Shown here in pieces: positions 1 through 8,865 of a stretch of 64,000 nt of DNA. The notes under the pieces are model-generated. The model saw nothing but the letters and a program-made list of their open reading frames with translations, made no database searches and was not told the origin of the DNA. The DNA is from an uncultured bacterium. GTDB taxonomy: Bacteria > Actinomycetota > Coriobacteriia > Coriobacteriales > Atopobiaceae. Location: contig CAJMPT010000002.1 of assembly GCA_905215465.1 (NCBI GenBank), positions 49,253 through 113,252 of the forward strand, in the 5' to 3' direction. How positions within the stretch are numbered: position 1 is the stretch's first letter; the number at the start of each line of letters is the position of its first letter. The position numbers were made by a program, and so were the translations under genes.

Positions 1-1
1 A

Positions 2-634
2 TACAATGCCGATTTCGACCTAGGATTTCTTCGAGCTTCAGGCTTGGATATACCAGATCGACAGACGTTTGACGTGATGAAGGAGTTTGCGAAGATACAC
101 GGGGCATGGGACGGCACGCATGATGAATGGTCATGGTGCAAGTTGGAAGATTGCGCGGCTTTCTACGGATATCGTGACTTCGGAGCGCATGACGCGTTGA
201 ACGACGTAAGAGCAACAGCGCATTGCTTCAATTCGATTCTCGATGATTTTCTTTTTGGTGAGCCGCGCCGCCGCCCGAAGCGCGTAAAGGATGAATTCGG
301 CGATTCCTATTTCGAGTATGGCGACGAAGAGTTTAGAAGCATCGTTTGCAGCGGCTATGCTGCTTCATTGGCTGATGCTGGCAATGCAAACAACGCACCG
401 TTAGTTAACGAAAACCAGCAGCAAACAGAACATGAGAAAGACAGTGCGAGCAATCAAACAACAAGCAATCATGCCGTGTCAGGTCGGCGGAACACGAATA
501 AAGCGTTGGTGTTAATCGGCTCCGCTTGCGCATTAGTTGGGCTTGCAATCGCTGTTTTAGGCGCTGCAATTGTCGGCGTTCCAATTGCGATATTGGGCGC
601 ATTGCTTGCCTTTGGGTCAAAGGGAAGGAAATAG
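2..634 (+). CDS. DEDDh 3'-5' exonuclease, partial, with C-terminal membrane segment
   Basis: The reading frame is open from base 2, so the start lies outside the window. The first codons read YNADFDLGFL, which matches the ExoII motif (N-A-x-F-D) of DnaQ-type DEDDh exonucleases. HDALNDVRAT, about 65 residues on, matches ExoIII with its catalytic His and Asp. The fold is that of the DNA polymerase III epsilon subunit and RNase T. After the nuclease part comes a polar linker rich in Asn, Gln and Ser, then one or two hydrophobic helices of about 35 residues and a short basic tail. The end is therefore probably membrane-anchored, which is unusual for this family. It belongs to the low-GC element. 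The substrate is unknown; a role in element DNA processing is a guess. Confidence 0.7.
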   Translation, partial: YNADFDLGFLRASGLDIPDRQTFDVMKEFAKIHGAWDGTHDEWSWCKLEDCAAFYGYRDFGAHDALNDVRATAHCFNSILDDFLFGEPRRRPKRVKDEFGDSYFEYGDEEFRSIVCSGYAASLADAGNANNAPLVNENQQQTEHEKDSASNQTTSNHAVSGRRNTNKALVLIGSACALVGLAIAVLGAAIVGVPIAILGALLAFGSKGRK

Positions 635-638
635 AAAA

Positions 639-672
639 CCCTGCGCGGCTTCTTGGCGGTCGGCGCGCAGGG
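639..672 (+). other. Hairpin between exonuclease and recombinase genes
   Basis: Nine-base arms CCCTGCGCG and CGCGCAGGG are separated by 16 bases, just after the exonuclease stop. No run of T follows, so it may be a weak terminator or an RNA-stabilising stem. Confidence 0.4.
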
Positions 673-726
673 CAAGTGCAAAGAACGAAGCGCAATAGCG
701 CACTCGTTCTAAGGGGTGATTTTAGC

Positions 727-2217
727 ATGGTGAAGAACCGAGCTGCCATATACGCGCGGTTCAGCTCGCACAACCAACGCTCAGAAAGCATTGAAATACA
801 AGTTGAGAACTCGCGCGAATACTGCGAGCGCGAAGGCTTGCAGGTCGTGCGCGAATACTGCGACTATGCGCAGACAGGGCGCAACGTAGATCGAGCAGAG
901 TTCCAACGGATGATGAGCGATGCGAAGCTTGGTCTATTTGATTTTGTGGTGATTTACAAGGTAACTCGCATAATGCGCAACCGCGATGAAATGGCATTGG
1001 CGCGAATCATGTTGCGCAAGGCCGGTGTAGAAATACTTTATGCGGGCGAAGAGATAGCGAGCGGTTCGAGCGGAGTTCTTCAGCTTGGAATGCTCGAAGT
1101 TCTCGCAGAATGGGAAAGCGCAATAGACAGTGAGCGCATTAGAGACGGAATCCAGAAGAACGCCGAACGGTGCATGGCTAATGGTCGCACTCTCTATGGA
1201 TGGGATATCGTAGAAGGACGATACGCCATCAACGAACGAGAAGCAGCAGTGCTTAGGCGCATGAAGAACCTTTTGTTTAGCGGTAACTCAGTCGCAGAGA
1301 TCGTGCGCGCCGTTGACGGTGAGCGCAGCAAGCGCGGCGCTAAGTTCAATCAGGATACCGTCACGAAGCTTCTAAAGCGCGTGCAGAACGCAGGTGTCTA
1401 CAAGTACGCAGGGCATGAGGTAGAAGACGGCATGCCCGCCCTATGGTCACAAGCAGAACAGGACATGATAAACAGCATCCTTGGCGACCGTCACCGCCCA
1501 CGAAGGAAGATTGACAGCGCATTAGAGTTCCCGCTTAGTGGAAAGCTCTATTGCGCTCGATGCGGTATGCCAATGGCAGGAACAAGCGGAACCTCTAAAA
1601 ATGGCTCTGCCTATCACTATTACAAGTGCCGAAAATGCCGCAGGACGGTTCGCCGAGACTTGATAGAAGATGCAGTGGTCGATATGACCTATGAAGCCGT
1701 AAAGCAAGCAGACGTGAGAAAGCGAATTGCAAAGACGCTTGCTGGCTACGAAGCTGAGCGGGCGACCGAAGAAAAGCCTGAAAGCTACTTCATCAAGAAA
1801 GAGATTCGGCGTATAGATACGGCATTTGAACGCATCTGGCAAGCGATAGAAGACGGAATAGCGCCGCCCGGTGGAAGAGAGCGCACAACCGAGCTGAAGC
1901 GCCAGAGAGCGGAATTAGAAGCCCGCTTGCGCGTTGCCGAGCAATCGGAAGCACTAGAACCATCGCTTGACGATGTGCTTTTGTGGCTTGATGATCTCGC
2001 TAACGACACAACACCTTTGGAAATTCTCAATGAGTTTGTCCGATTCGTTGAGATAGACGGAAAAGATGTAACCGTCTACTTCATGTTTGACGAACTGCCG
2101 GATGATTTCACTCCAAAACAGAAAAAGGCCGAACACCCTTGCTACCAAAGGTGTTCGACCAATTCTCTTATGGTGGAGGTGCGGAGAATCGAACTCCGGT
2201 CCAAAGCAAGTCCCTGA
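727..2217 (+). CDS. Large serine recombinase (integrase)
   Basis: This 496-residue protein is a site-specific recombinase that integrates and excises mobile DNA through a serine-linked intermediate. The N-terminal resolvase domain starts IYARFSS, where the nucleophilic Ser sits, and continues with a typical Q-x-E-x-x-R-EYCE segment. A recombinase domain follows at about 150-260. A zinc ribbon (CARCGMPM ... CRKC) lies at about 275-310, and a coiled-coil region rich in Glu, Arg and Lys at about 355-425. The ATG at 727 is chosen because AAGGGGTGA lies just upstream and the resolvase domain begins at once. The last 16 codons are antisense to the tmRNA 3' end, and the tmRNA terminator lies within this frame. 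The C terminus was therefore probably set by the integration junction. Confidence 0.9.
   Translation: MVKNRAAIYARFSSHNQRSESIEIQVENSREYCEREGLQVVREYCDYAQTGRNVDRAEFQRMMSDAKLGLFDFVVIYKVTRIMRNRDEMALARIMLRKAGVEILYAGEEIASGSSGVLQLGMLEVLAEWESAIDSERIRDGIQKNAERCMANGRTLYGWDIVEGRYAINEREAAVLRRMKNLLFSGNSVAEIVRAVDGERSKRGAKFNQDTVTKLLKRVQNAGVYKYAGHEVEDGMPALWSQAEQDMINSILGDRHRPRRKIDSALEFPLSGKLYCARCGMPMAGTSGTSKNGSAYHYYKCRKCRRTVRRDLIEDAVVDMTYEAVKQADVRKRIAKTLAGYEAERATEEKPESYFIKKEIRRIDTAFERIWQAIEDGIAPPGGRERTTELKRQRAELEARLRVAEQSEALEPSLDDVLLWLDDLANDTTPLEILNEFVRFVEIDGKDVTVYFMFDELPDDFTPKQKKAEHPCYQRCSTNSLMVEVRRIELRSKASP
2122..2160 (-). terminator. Intrinsic terminator of ssrA
   Basis: On the minus strand, 11 bases past the tmRNA 3' CCA, an 11-bp stem (GGTCGAACACC paired with GGTGTTCGGCC) is followed by TTTTTCTGTTTT. 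It lies inside the recombinase coding sequence. Confidence 0.8.
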
Positions 2218-2535
2218 CAGGTGTCTCCAGGCTCAGTTGCCGGTTAGGTCTTGGCCGCCGCGCACCCGGTAACCCGCGCTTGGCAACCCAGCTGGTTCAG
2301 TCTTATCGCGCGGCATACCAGCCACGTCCGCGCGAGCATCTCCCTAAATGACGTCGCCCTGGGAACGGGAGCAATCCCCAGTTTGACGCGCCGCTATTTA
2401 ATTAAGCAGCGAGAGCCAGAGGCTCAAAAGAGTTGTTCTCGTCAATTCAATTTGACGGTACCCCTGTTTAGCGTGGCGAGGAGACCACGGCCTGCTGCCC
2501 ATCTCAGACCCACCTTGTCGAAACCAGTCACCCCC
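2171..2535 (-). ncRNA. ssrA: tmRNA (transfer-messenger RNA)
   Basis: This RNA rescues ribosomes stalled on broken mRNAs and tags the unfinished protein for proteolysis. The 3' end reads GGTTCGATTCTCCGCACC-TCC-ACCA, shown here without its pairing partner; in the genome strand the T arm is GAGTTCGATTC. The 5' end GGGGGTGACTGGTTTCGAC pairs with the 3' CACCTCC as a seven-base-pair acceptor stem. The length of 365 nt is normal. The tag frame at 2402-2443 reads DENNSFEPLALAA followed by TAA, with GAC as the likely resume codon. The LALAA end is the usual protease signal. smpB and rnr, which act with tmRNA, lie 3-6 kb away. Confidence 0.95.
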
Positions 2536-2582
2536 ACGAGATGGAGTTGGGGCGCTGCCACCATGCGGCTGTCAAGTTGCGC

Positions 2583-2638
2583 GTCGCACCCTGGGGTGCG
2601 ACGGACTGTTATTCTACCCACTTTTGCCCCGGGCGCAA
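2583..2638 (-). promoter_or_regulatory. Possible ssrA promoter and leader hairpin
   Basis: On the minus strand TTGCGC (2633-2638) and TAGAAT (2611-2616) are 16 bases apart. Downstream lies a perfect 8-bp hairpin, GTCGCACC-CTGG-GGTGCGAC (2583-2602), then the mature 5' end at 2535. The hairpin could be part of a processed leader. The rest of 2536-2825 shows no gene. Confidence 0.4.
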
Positions 2639-2825
2639 CGCGCGGGAGCCTGGCCCACACCTTTCGAGGCCACCGAACGGCGCGGCAATGCGCAAAACGC
2701 ACCTTCGTGAGAGTGATTTGCCAGGCGCCGTGCGGAAGGCTCACACGAAGGCACATTCTGCGCAGGATTTCCGGCCCCGACCACGCAGGCGGGGCGAGCG
2801 GCCCTGCACGAAACCTGCGCGGCCC

Positions 2826-3833
2826 CTATTTGCCCGCGCGCCAGCCGCCGCGCTTGATGTCGCTGCGCAGCCGCTCCTCAATCTGCCGCTCGACGTCGCG
2901 CTCGACGGCGCCTTCGGGTCTGGCGCCCTCCTGCCCGGTCAGGCCCAGCTCGTGCATGACGTCTATCTCGATGTCCTGCCCCATGCGACGCTCGATGCGC
3001 TCGGCCTCCCGCTCCTCAAGACGCTCCTCGGCCGCGGCGATGCCGCGCAGCTGGCCCGCCTCGCGAGGGCGCGCGGCCTCGCCGGCCAGGTCCGCCTCGA
3101 GGTCCCCCTCGACGAGCTCCTCCACGTGACGGCGCTCGCGGTCGATGAACATGACGAAGAAGCACACGGCCAGCAGGCCCGCTCCCACCAGGATCATCCT
3201 AGTGCCCAGGGCGGGGATGCACCAGTTGCCCAGCACGGCACCCAGCACAAAGCAGACGATCACAAAGTAGCTGAGCAGGCCGCCACGCAACTGCCCCCCG
3301 TCGCGCGAATGGACAAAGCTCACCATGGACTGCGTGCCGCTCCTCAGGTTGCCGATGCACATGGTGGTGGCCAGCGCGCGCCCATGGAACTTGCGGAACG
3401 CCTGCACCTGGATGCCACAGGCAAAGGAGGTGAGGCCGTTTGCCCTCAGGCTGTGCCCCTCGGGCACAAACGACACGCCCACCAGCACCAGGACCTCAAT
3501 GGCCAGGGCGAGCTGCCTCCAGTGCAGGTGCTCCTCGCGAGCCAATAGCTTGATGCCGTGGCACAGGGCGATGCCCAGGGCAAAGCAGACCACCGGCACG
3601 GCATAGTGTATGCACTGGGCCCAGTCTCCGCTGGCGAGGTTCACGCCAAAGAGCAGCATGTTGCCGGTCTGCGCGTTGGCAAAGACGTGGTCGCGCACCA
3701 GGTAGGAGTAGCAGTCCATGAGGCCGCCAGCCAAGGCGAGAAGGACCGCCAGCTCGATGGACTCGGATTCCTGCTTGGCATGCCTCATGTCTGACGCTCC
3801 CCCAATGACGCCCGTTTTTTGACCGCGCGTCAT
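2826..3833 (-). CDS. DUF1275 (YoaK-like) membrane protein with charged tail
   Basis: A 335-residue membrane protein of the DUF1275/YoaK family, whose function is unknown. The family core runs from about residue 20 to 235. It includes the typical segment GGLMDCYSYL followed by NAQTGNMLLFG, and about six hydrophobic helices. The start at 3833 has GGAGGT eight bases upstream; an ATG at 3788 with GGGGGAG is an alternative and would remove 15 residues. From about residue 235 the protein carries about 100 extra residues, almost all Glu, Arg, Ala, Leu and Gly. They probably form a cytoplasmic helical tail that typical family members lack. The gene is divergent from the exporter at 3926. Confidence 0.8.
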   Translation of the reverse strand: MTRGQKTGVIGGASDMRHAKQESESIELAVLLALAGGLMDCYSYLVRDHVFANAQTGNMLLFGVNLASGDWAQCIHYAVPVVCFALGIALCHGIKLLAREEHLHWRQLALAIEVLVLVGVSFVPEGHSLRANGLTSFACGIQVQAFRKFHGRALATTMCIGNLRSGTQSMVSFVHSRDGGQLRGGLLSYFVIVCFVLGAVLGNWCIPALGTRMILVGAGLLAVCFFVMFIDRERRHVEELVEGDLEADLAGEAARPREAGQLRGIAAAEERLEEREAERIERRMGQDIEIDVMHELGLTGQEGARPEGAVERDVERQIEERLRSDIKRGGWRAGK

Positions 3834-3925
3834 TTTAGCCACCTCCGCGGCCCGAGGCGGCCAGAACCACAAATTGAAACGGGATGTAACATAGGGCGTC
3901 CTCGAACCGTCAACGGGACTACCAT

Positions 3926-5374
3926 GTGGGCGAACAAACTGACCTGACTTCAATAATTCTGAACGGCACAGAGGTCGATACCCTGATGGACACCATCGCC
4001 ACAAGGGACGCGCAGCATAGACACGGCATGCGCGTCCACCCCCACCACATGCAGGCCGCCTGGAAGGACGTGGTGAGCGAGGGCGACCAACTGGCCCGCG
4101 ACGCCAGCCTCGCGGACAAGTCCTCCATCGTCTGCCGGACGGGCCAGCTCATGCTCGCCTCCGGCACGGGGGCCTGGCGCGTCCGGGACTCCATGAACCG
4201 CGTCGCCCGCATCCTTGGGCTCACCGTCCACGTGGACCTCTCGCTGCTGTCCATCGAATGCACCTGCATCCAGGGGCACGAGAGCTTCAGCGAGGTAGTC
4301 AGCCTCCCCACCACCGGCGTCAACACGCACAGAATCTGGCTCATGGAGGACTACGTCCGCGAGGTGGAGGCGCACGGCTCCCAGCTCACGGTGCGCGACT
4401 TCCACAAGCTGCTAGACGTGGTCGAGCACTCCACGCCCGACTACACGCTCTGGCAGCTGGGGCTGGCCGCCGGCAGCGCCTGCGGGGCCTTCGTCTTCCT
4501 GCTGGGCGGCGGGCCGGTCGAGATGCTCTGCGCCTTCGTGGGCGCGGGCCTGGGAAACCTTGTCAGGGCGTCCATGCTCAGGCGCCGGCTGGGGCAGTTC
4601 AGCTGCATCGCCTGCGGCGTGGCCGTGGCCTGCGTCTGCTACCTGCTGGCCCTGCTGGGCCTCTCCCGCCTTGACCCCACGGCGCTGGCCCACGAGGCCG
4701 GCTACATCGGCGCCATGCTCTTCGTCATCCCGGGCTTCCCCCTCATAACCGCAGGCCTGGACATCGCCAAGCTGGACATGAGAAGCGGCATCGAGCGCCT
4801 TGTCTACGCCATGGCCGTCATTGTGCTCGCCACGCTCATGGGATGGCTCGTCGCCGAGGTCGTGGGCCTCTCGCCGGACGACTTCCAGCCCCTCGGCCTC
4901 GGCCCCGCGGCGCTCACGCTGCTACGGGTCGCCATGAGCTTCGTAGGCGTCTTCGGCTTCTCCGTCATGTTCAACAGCCCAGTGCAGATGGCCGCCACGG
5001 CGGGTGTCATCGGCGCCGTCTCCAACACGCTGAGGCTCACCCTCGTCGACCTGCCCAGCCTGCTGCCGGGACTCGGCCTTGCCGCCGGCTGCCCACCGGA
5101 GGCCGCCGCGTTCCTGGGAGCCATAGCCTCCGGCCTGCTGGCGCACCTTGCCGAGCGCTGGACCAGCTACCCGAGGATCTCCCTCACGGTGCCGTCCATC
5201 GTCATCATGGTCCCTGGCCTCTACCTCTACCGCGCAATGTACTACATGTGCGTCTTTGACACGGCGAGCATGCTGAGCTGGTTTGTCCGCGCCGTCCTCA
5301 TCGTGGCCTTTCTGCCCGTCGGGCTGGGCATAGCCAGGACTCTCACGGACCCGCGCTGGCGCAAGACCAGCTAG
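3926..5374 (+). CDS. Threonine/serine exporter, fused ThrE type
   Basis: This 482-residue protein looks like the single-chain ThrE form of the YjjP/YjjB (ThrE and ThrE_2) exporter family, which moves threonine and serine out of the cell. Residues 20-150 form the soluble family domain. About ten hydrophobic helices follow, in two groups separated near residue 330. The GTG at 3926 is the most upstream start and has only a weak ribosome-binding site; the ATG at 3986 is a plausible alternative. The stop codon shares a CTAG with the convergent smpB stop, so the two genes end on the same four bases. The assignment rests on overall layout, not on one diagnostic motif. Confidence 0.75.
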   Translation: MGEQTDLTSIILNGTEVDTLMDTIATRDAQHRHGMRVHPHHMQAAWKDVVSEGDQLARDASLADKSSIVCRTGQLMLASGTGAWRVRDSMNRVARILGLTVHVDLSLLSIECTCIQGHESFSEVVSLPTTGVNTHRIWLMEDYVREVEAHGSQLTVRDFHKLLDVVEHSTPDYTLWQLGLAAGSACGAFVFLLGGGPVEMLCAFVGAGLGNLVRASMLRRRLGQFSCIACGVAVACVCYLLALLGLSRLDPTALAHEAGYIGAMLFVIPGFPLITAGLDIAKLDMRSGIERLVYAMAVIVLATLMGWLVAEVVGLSPDDFQPLGLGPAALTLLRVAMSFVGVFGFSVMFNSPVQMAATAGVIGAVSNTLRLTLVDLPSLLPGLGLAAGCPPEAAAFLGAIASGLLAHLAERWTSYPRISLTVPSIVIMVPGLYLYRAMYYMCVFDTASMLSWFVRAVLIVAFLPVGLGIARTLTDPRWRKTS

Positions 5375-5844
5375 CGGTTTATCTCCTTGAGGGCGCGGGC
5401 GATCTCTCGGTCGGAGTCCCGCCTGGCCATGTCGGCGCGCTTGTCGTAGAGCTTCTTGCCGCGGCACAGGCCAATGGCAAGCTTCACGCGGCCGTGATCG
5501 TCAAAGTAGAGCTCGAGCGGCACCAGGGCCATGCCCTTCTGGCGCAGCTTTCCGTCCAGGTAGTCGATCTGGTTGCGGTGAAGCAGCAGCTTGCGCTTGC
5601 GGTCCGGGTCGACGTTCCACACGCCACCGTTTGAGTAGGGGTGGATGTGCACGCCGTGCAGCCACGCCTCCTGGCCGCGGATGAGGCAGAACGCGTCGGT
5701 GATCTGGCAGGCGCGCTCGCGCAGGCTCTTGACCTCGGTGCCCGTGAGCGCCAGGCCCGCCTCGAAGGTCTCGTCCACAAAGTACTCGTGGCGGGCGGCC
5801 TTGTTGCGCGCGATGGTCTTCTTCTCTCGCTTCTGGAAGGCCAT
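5371..5844 (-). CDS. smpB: SsrA-binding protein
   Basis: SmpB binds tmRNA and delivers it to stalled ribosomes in trans-translation. The 157-residue length is normal. Family features include NKAARHEYFV near residue 14, GTEVKSLR near 36, HIHPYSNGG near 66, RKRKLLLHR near 82 and the C-terminal GKKLYDKRA followed by a basic helix. The ATG at 5844 is chosen because the conserved domain begins at once. A longer frame upstream overlaps the next gene and is not needed. It lies two bases after the TPR-like gene and is probably cotranscribed with it. ssrA lies 3 kb away and rnr 1 kb upstream, which makes this a trans-translation neighbourhood. Confidence 0.95.
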   Translation of the reverse strand: MAFQKREKKTIARNKAARHEYFVDETFEAGLALTGTEVKSLRERACQITDAFCLIRGQEAWLHGVHIHPYSNGGVWNVDPDRKRKLLLHRNQIDYLDGKLRQKGMALVPLELYFDDHGRVKLAIGLCRGKKLYDKRADMARRDSDREIARALKEINR

Positions 5845-5846
5845 GG

Positions 5847-6689
5847 CTACTCGCCGTCCTCGTCGCTGGAGTTGATGAGCTCCAGCAGCGCCTTGCAGGC
5901 CGGCTCGCCCACCAGGTCGCGGGCACGCAGGGTGAGCGTGGCCGCGGTGTTGCGGTCGCCCGCGCGGGCGGCGTCGCCGGCGCACATGAGCAGGCAGACG
6001 GCAATGTCGGCGTTGGCGCCGTCGGGCAGGCCCTCGGCGGCCAGAAGCTCGCGCATCTGGGCGTCGTCCAACAGGTCCGGATCCCTCTCGGTGCCGGCGG
6101 CCTGGTCAAGCGCCGCCTCGAGGGCACCGTCTCGCACGCCGAAGTTGCGCGCCGCGCGCAGGGCCGCGGCGGCCGTCTGGGGCTTCTCGCTGACCTCGAA
6201 CCAGCTGGCAAAGTTCACGAAGGCACGGGCCAGGTGGCGCGCCTCGCTCGCACGCTCGAAGACGCTGAACGAGAGGGCCAGGAACTCCTGCATGTCGCCA
6301 TCGACGCGGTAGAGGTCGGCCAGGTTGAGGCGACTGCCGCAGTCCATGGGGTTCCAGCGGATGGCGCCCTTGAGCGCCGCGGCTGCAGCGTCGTAGTCGC
6401 CCACGTGGACGTTGGCCAGGGCCAGGTCGTTGTAGAGGCGGTCGAGGGGCTCGCCCACGGAGCGCAGCTCGCGCGGGTCCTTCTCCACGCGGCGGTATGC
6501 CAGGCGCTCAAAGAGCGTGGGGAAGCTGAACCACTGCAGCTCGTCGGTGGTGGGGCAGTTCTTGTCCACGTACTCCTCGGCGTCCTCGGCAAGGCGGGCG
6601 AGAAGCTCTGCGGCCTGCTCGTCCTGACCCTGCAGCATGAGGCCCTCGCAGCGCTCGAGCTGCTCGGTGAGGCCGGTCTGGTCAGTCAT
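5847..6689 (-). CDS. TPR-like helical repeat protein, unknown function
   Basis: A 280-residue soluble acidic protein. Residues 80-165 show paired helices of tetratricopeptide type, for example YNDLALANVHVGDYDAAAAA followed by NPMDCGSRLNLADLY. Such repeats usually mediate protein contacts. I see no catalytic motif, signal peptide or membrane segment. It precedes smpB by two bases, so the two are probably one transcript, and a link to ribosome rescue or RNA decay is possible but only inferred from position. Confidence 0.65.
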   Translation of the reverse strand: MTDQTGLTEQLERCEGLMLQGQDEQAAELLARLAEDAEEYVDKNCPTTDELQWFSFPTLFERLAYRRVEKDPRELRSVGEPLDRLYNDLALANVHVGDYDAAAAALKGAIRWNPMDCGSRLNLADLYRVDGDMQEFLALSFSVFERASEARHLARAFVNFASWFEVSEKPQTAAAALRAARNFGVRDGALEAALDQAAGTERDPDLLDDAQMRELLAAEGLPDGANADIAVCLLMCAGDAARAGDRNTAATLTLRARDLVGEPACKALLELINSSDEDGE

Positions 6690-6801
6690 CGATCCTCCAA
6701 GTCCAGGTGCCCTCCGGCACCGATGTTTCGCTCTGATTCTATAGCAGCCGTGGCGACAGCCGGGCGGCGTCCAGACAAGGCCGGGCCGCGGCTGCCGGCG
6801 G

Positions 6802-8832
6802 CTAGCGTCCGCGGCGCTCCGGCAGGCGGAAGTCTATCTGCCCGCGCGCGACGTCCACGCCGGCCACCTCCACCTCAACGGGCTGGCCCAAGCGCCAGAC
6901 GGTGCCCGTGGACTCCCCCACCAGGGCCATGCGGTCCTCGTCGTAGGAGTACCACTCGTGGCCCAGGGACCGCACGGGGAGAAGCCCCTCCGCACAGGTC
7001 TCCTCCAGGCTCACGAAGACGCCAAAGCGCTCGCAGCCCGAGACCACGCCCCTCTCCACCTGCCCGACGCGACCCTCGTAGAGCTCGGCCATCTTGACCT
7101 TCTGCGAGTCCCGGGCGGCGGCGTCGGCGGTGCGCTCCATGGAGGAGCAGGACTCGCAGAGCTGCGGGAGCACGCGCTCGACGGCCCGCTGCTCGCGGCC
7201 GCCGTCCTTGCCGGCCAGGTGCGCCTTGAGCGCGCGGTGCACCACGTCGTCCGGGTAACGCCTGATGGGAGACGTGAAGTGGCAGTAGGCCTGGGCGCCC
7301 AGGGCGTAGTGGCCCTCGTTGTGCGGCAGGTAGGTGGCGCGGCGCTGGGCGCGCAGCAGAAGGGCGCTGGCCAGGTACTCCGCGCTGGTACCGCGGGCGC
7401 GGTCGAGCACGCGGGAGATGGCAAAGGGGTCTGCGGCAAGAAGCGCCGCGGCGTCGCCCTCCTCGAGGATGCCCATCTCCTCCAGGGGCAGGATAGTACG
7501 GCGCAGGTCCTCGGCGGAGGGCCGCTCGTGCACGCGGAAGGCGGCGGGCACCTCGGCGTCGGCCAGGATCTTGGCCACGCACTCGTTGGCAAGGAGCATG
7601 GCCTCCTCCACCAGGCCCGTCGCGCGGCTGCGCTGACGCACGGTGACGCCGGTGGGGTGGCCGTCGGCGTCCAGGGCCACCTTGGCCTCGCGCGTCTCGA
7701 AGTCGATGGCGCCGCGCTCGGCGCGCACGCGCTCGCGAAGCTCGCGGACCTGGTCCAGGACGCGCAGCATCTCTGCCAGCTGGTCCTTCTCGGCTGGGTC
7801 TGCGGGCAGGTCGGCGGCGGTGGAGCGTCCGCTCAGAAGGGCGTCCACCTCGTCGTAGCACAGGCGCGCGTTGGAGCGGATGGCCGAGCTCATGGCGGAG
7901 GAGCCCGTCACGCGGCCATAGGCGTCAAGCCGCATGCGGACCGTCATGGCCAGGCGGTCCTGGTGCGGGCGCAGCGAGCAGACGTCGTTGCAGAGGCGCT
8001 CGGGCAGCATGGGGATGACGCGGTCAACCAGGTAGACCGAGCAGGTGCGCGCCCGCGCGTCCAGGTCCATAGAGCTGCCCCAGGGCAGGTAATGCGTGAC
8101 GTCGGCAATGTGGACGTCAAGCTCAAAGCCACCATCGGGCAGGCGACGGGCGCCAACCGCGTCATCAAAGTCGCGCGCGTCGGCGGGGTCAATGGTCACG
8201 CAGGGCACGTTGCGCAGGTCGCGGCGGCGCGGGTCCGCGGACAGGGCCTCCCCCACCGCAGGCACCACGTCCTCGGCCTCCGTCAGCGTGGCCGGCGAGA
8301 AGTCCGTGGCCAGGCCGTGGGAGGCAATGACGGACTCTATGTTCATGTCCAGCTCGTCGGCCGAGCCCACGCGGCGCTCCAGCGTCACCGTGGCGGCCGT
8401 GTAGCGCGTGGGGTACTCCGTGATGCGGGCCACCACGACGTCGCCCTCCGAGACGCCCAGCCAGCGCGGGCTGGGGTCCTCGGGCACCACAAAGAAGTCG
8501 TGGCCCATGCGGGTGTCCAACGGAACGACGGCGCCTAGGGGGCCGGCCTGGCCAAAGCGGCCAATGAAGGTCTGCGTGGCGCGCTGCAGGACGGAGTGGA
8601 CGATGGCCTTGCGGCCACCCCTGCCGTCCGCCAGAAAGACCTGGACCTCGTCTCCGCTCATGGCCTCGCGCAGGCCCTGGCGCGCCAGGTCAAAGGTGCC
8701 CTCGGGCGTCTCCACCACGACCACGCCGGGACGCAGCACGCGCAGGACGCCGGTCAGTACCCGCCTGGGCTTGCGCGGCCCCTGCGTGCGGCCCCGCCTG
8801 GTGCTTCCGTGATGCGGCCTCTTGCGCGCCAT
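6802..8832 (-). CDS. rnr: Ribonuclease R
   Basis: A 676-residue processive 3'-5' exoribonuclease of the RNase II/R family, which degrades structured RNA and the mRNAs freed by trans-translation. The N terminus is very basic. Cold-shock-like domains cover about 25-150. The RNB catalytic centre follows, with TIDPADARDFDDAV at 213-226 holding the metal-binding Asp residues. The late motif SPIRRYPD is present, and the C-terminal S1 domain includes GVVSGCERFGVFVSLEE. The length is a little short for RNase R, and the basic C-terminal tail seen in E. coli is nearly absent. The neighbouring smpB and ssrA support the R rather than II assignment. Confidence 0.9.
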   Translation of the reverse strand: MARKRPHHGSTRRGRTQGPRKPRRVLTGVLRVLRPGVVVVETPEGTFDLARQGLREAMSGDEVQVFLADGRGGRKAIVHSVLQRATQTFIGRFGQAGPLGAVVPLDTRMGHDFFVVPEDPSPRWLGVSEGDVVVARITEYPTRYTAATVTLERRVGSADELDMNIESVIASHGLATDFSPATLTEAEDVVPAVGEALSADPRRRDLRNVPCVTIDPADARDFDDAVGARRLPDGGFELDVHIADVTHYLPWGSSMDLDARARTCSVYLVDRVIPMLPERLCNDVCSLRPHQDRLAMTVRMRLDAYGRVTGSSAMSSAIRSNARLCYDEVDALLSGRSTAADLPADPAEKDQLAEMLRVLDQVRELRERVRAERGAIDFETREAKVALDADGHPTGVTVRQRSRATGLVEEAMLLANECVAKILADAEVPAAFRVHERPSAEDLRRTILPLEEMGILEEGDAAALLAADPFAISRVLDRARGTSAEYLASALLLRAQRRATYLPHNEGHYALGAQAYCHFTSPIRRYPDDVVHRALKAHLAGKDGGREQRAVERVLPQLCESCSSMERTADAAARDSQKVKMAELYEGRVGQVERGVVSGCERFGVFVSLEETCAEGLLPVRSLGHEWYSYDEDRMALVGESTGTVWRLGQPVEVEVAGVDVARGQIDFRLPERRGR

Positions 8833-8865
8833 GCTCTTCTCCCCACGTCCTGATGAAGCGACTTA

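Larger units (their letters stand above)
1..2217. mobile_element. End of an integrated element abutting ssrA
   Basis: The first 2.2 kb has lower GC than the genes to the right and carries an exonuclease fragment and a large serine recombinase. The recombinase frame runs directly into the 3' end of the host tmRNA gene. The 3' ends of tmRNA and tRNA genes are common integration sites for genomic islands and prophages. I infer that the right attachment junction lies at about 2117-2217. The left end is outside the window, so element size and type (prophage, integrative conjugative element or other) cannot be told. Confidence 0.6.

Noticed and set aside
2251..3548. Plus-strand frames over tmRNA and the DUF1275 gene
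   Set aside because: Antisense to a complete tmRNA and to a coding gene with family motifs.
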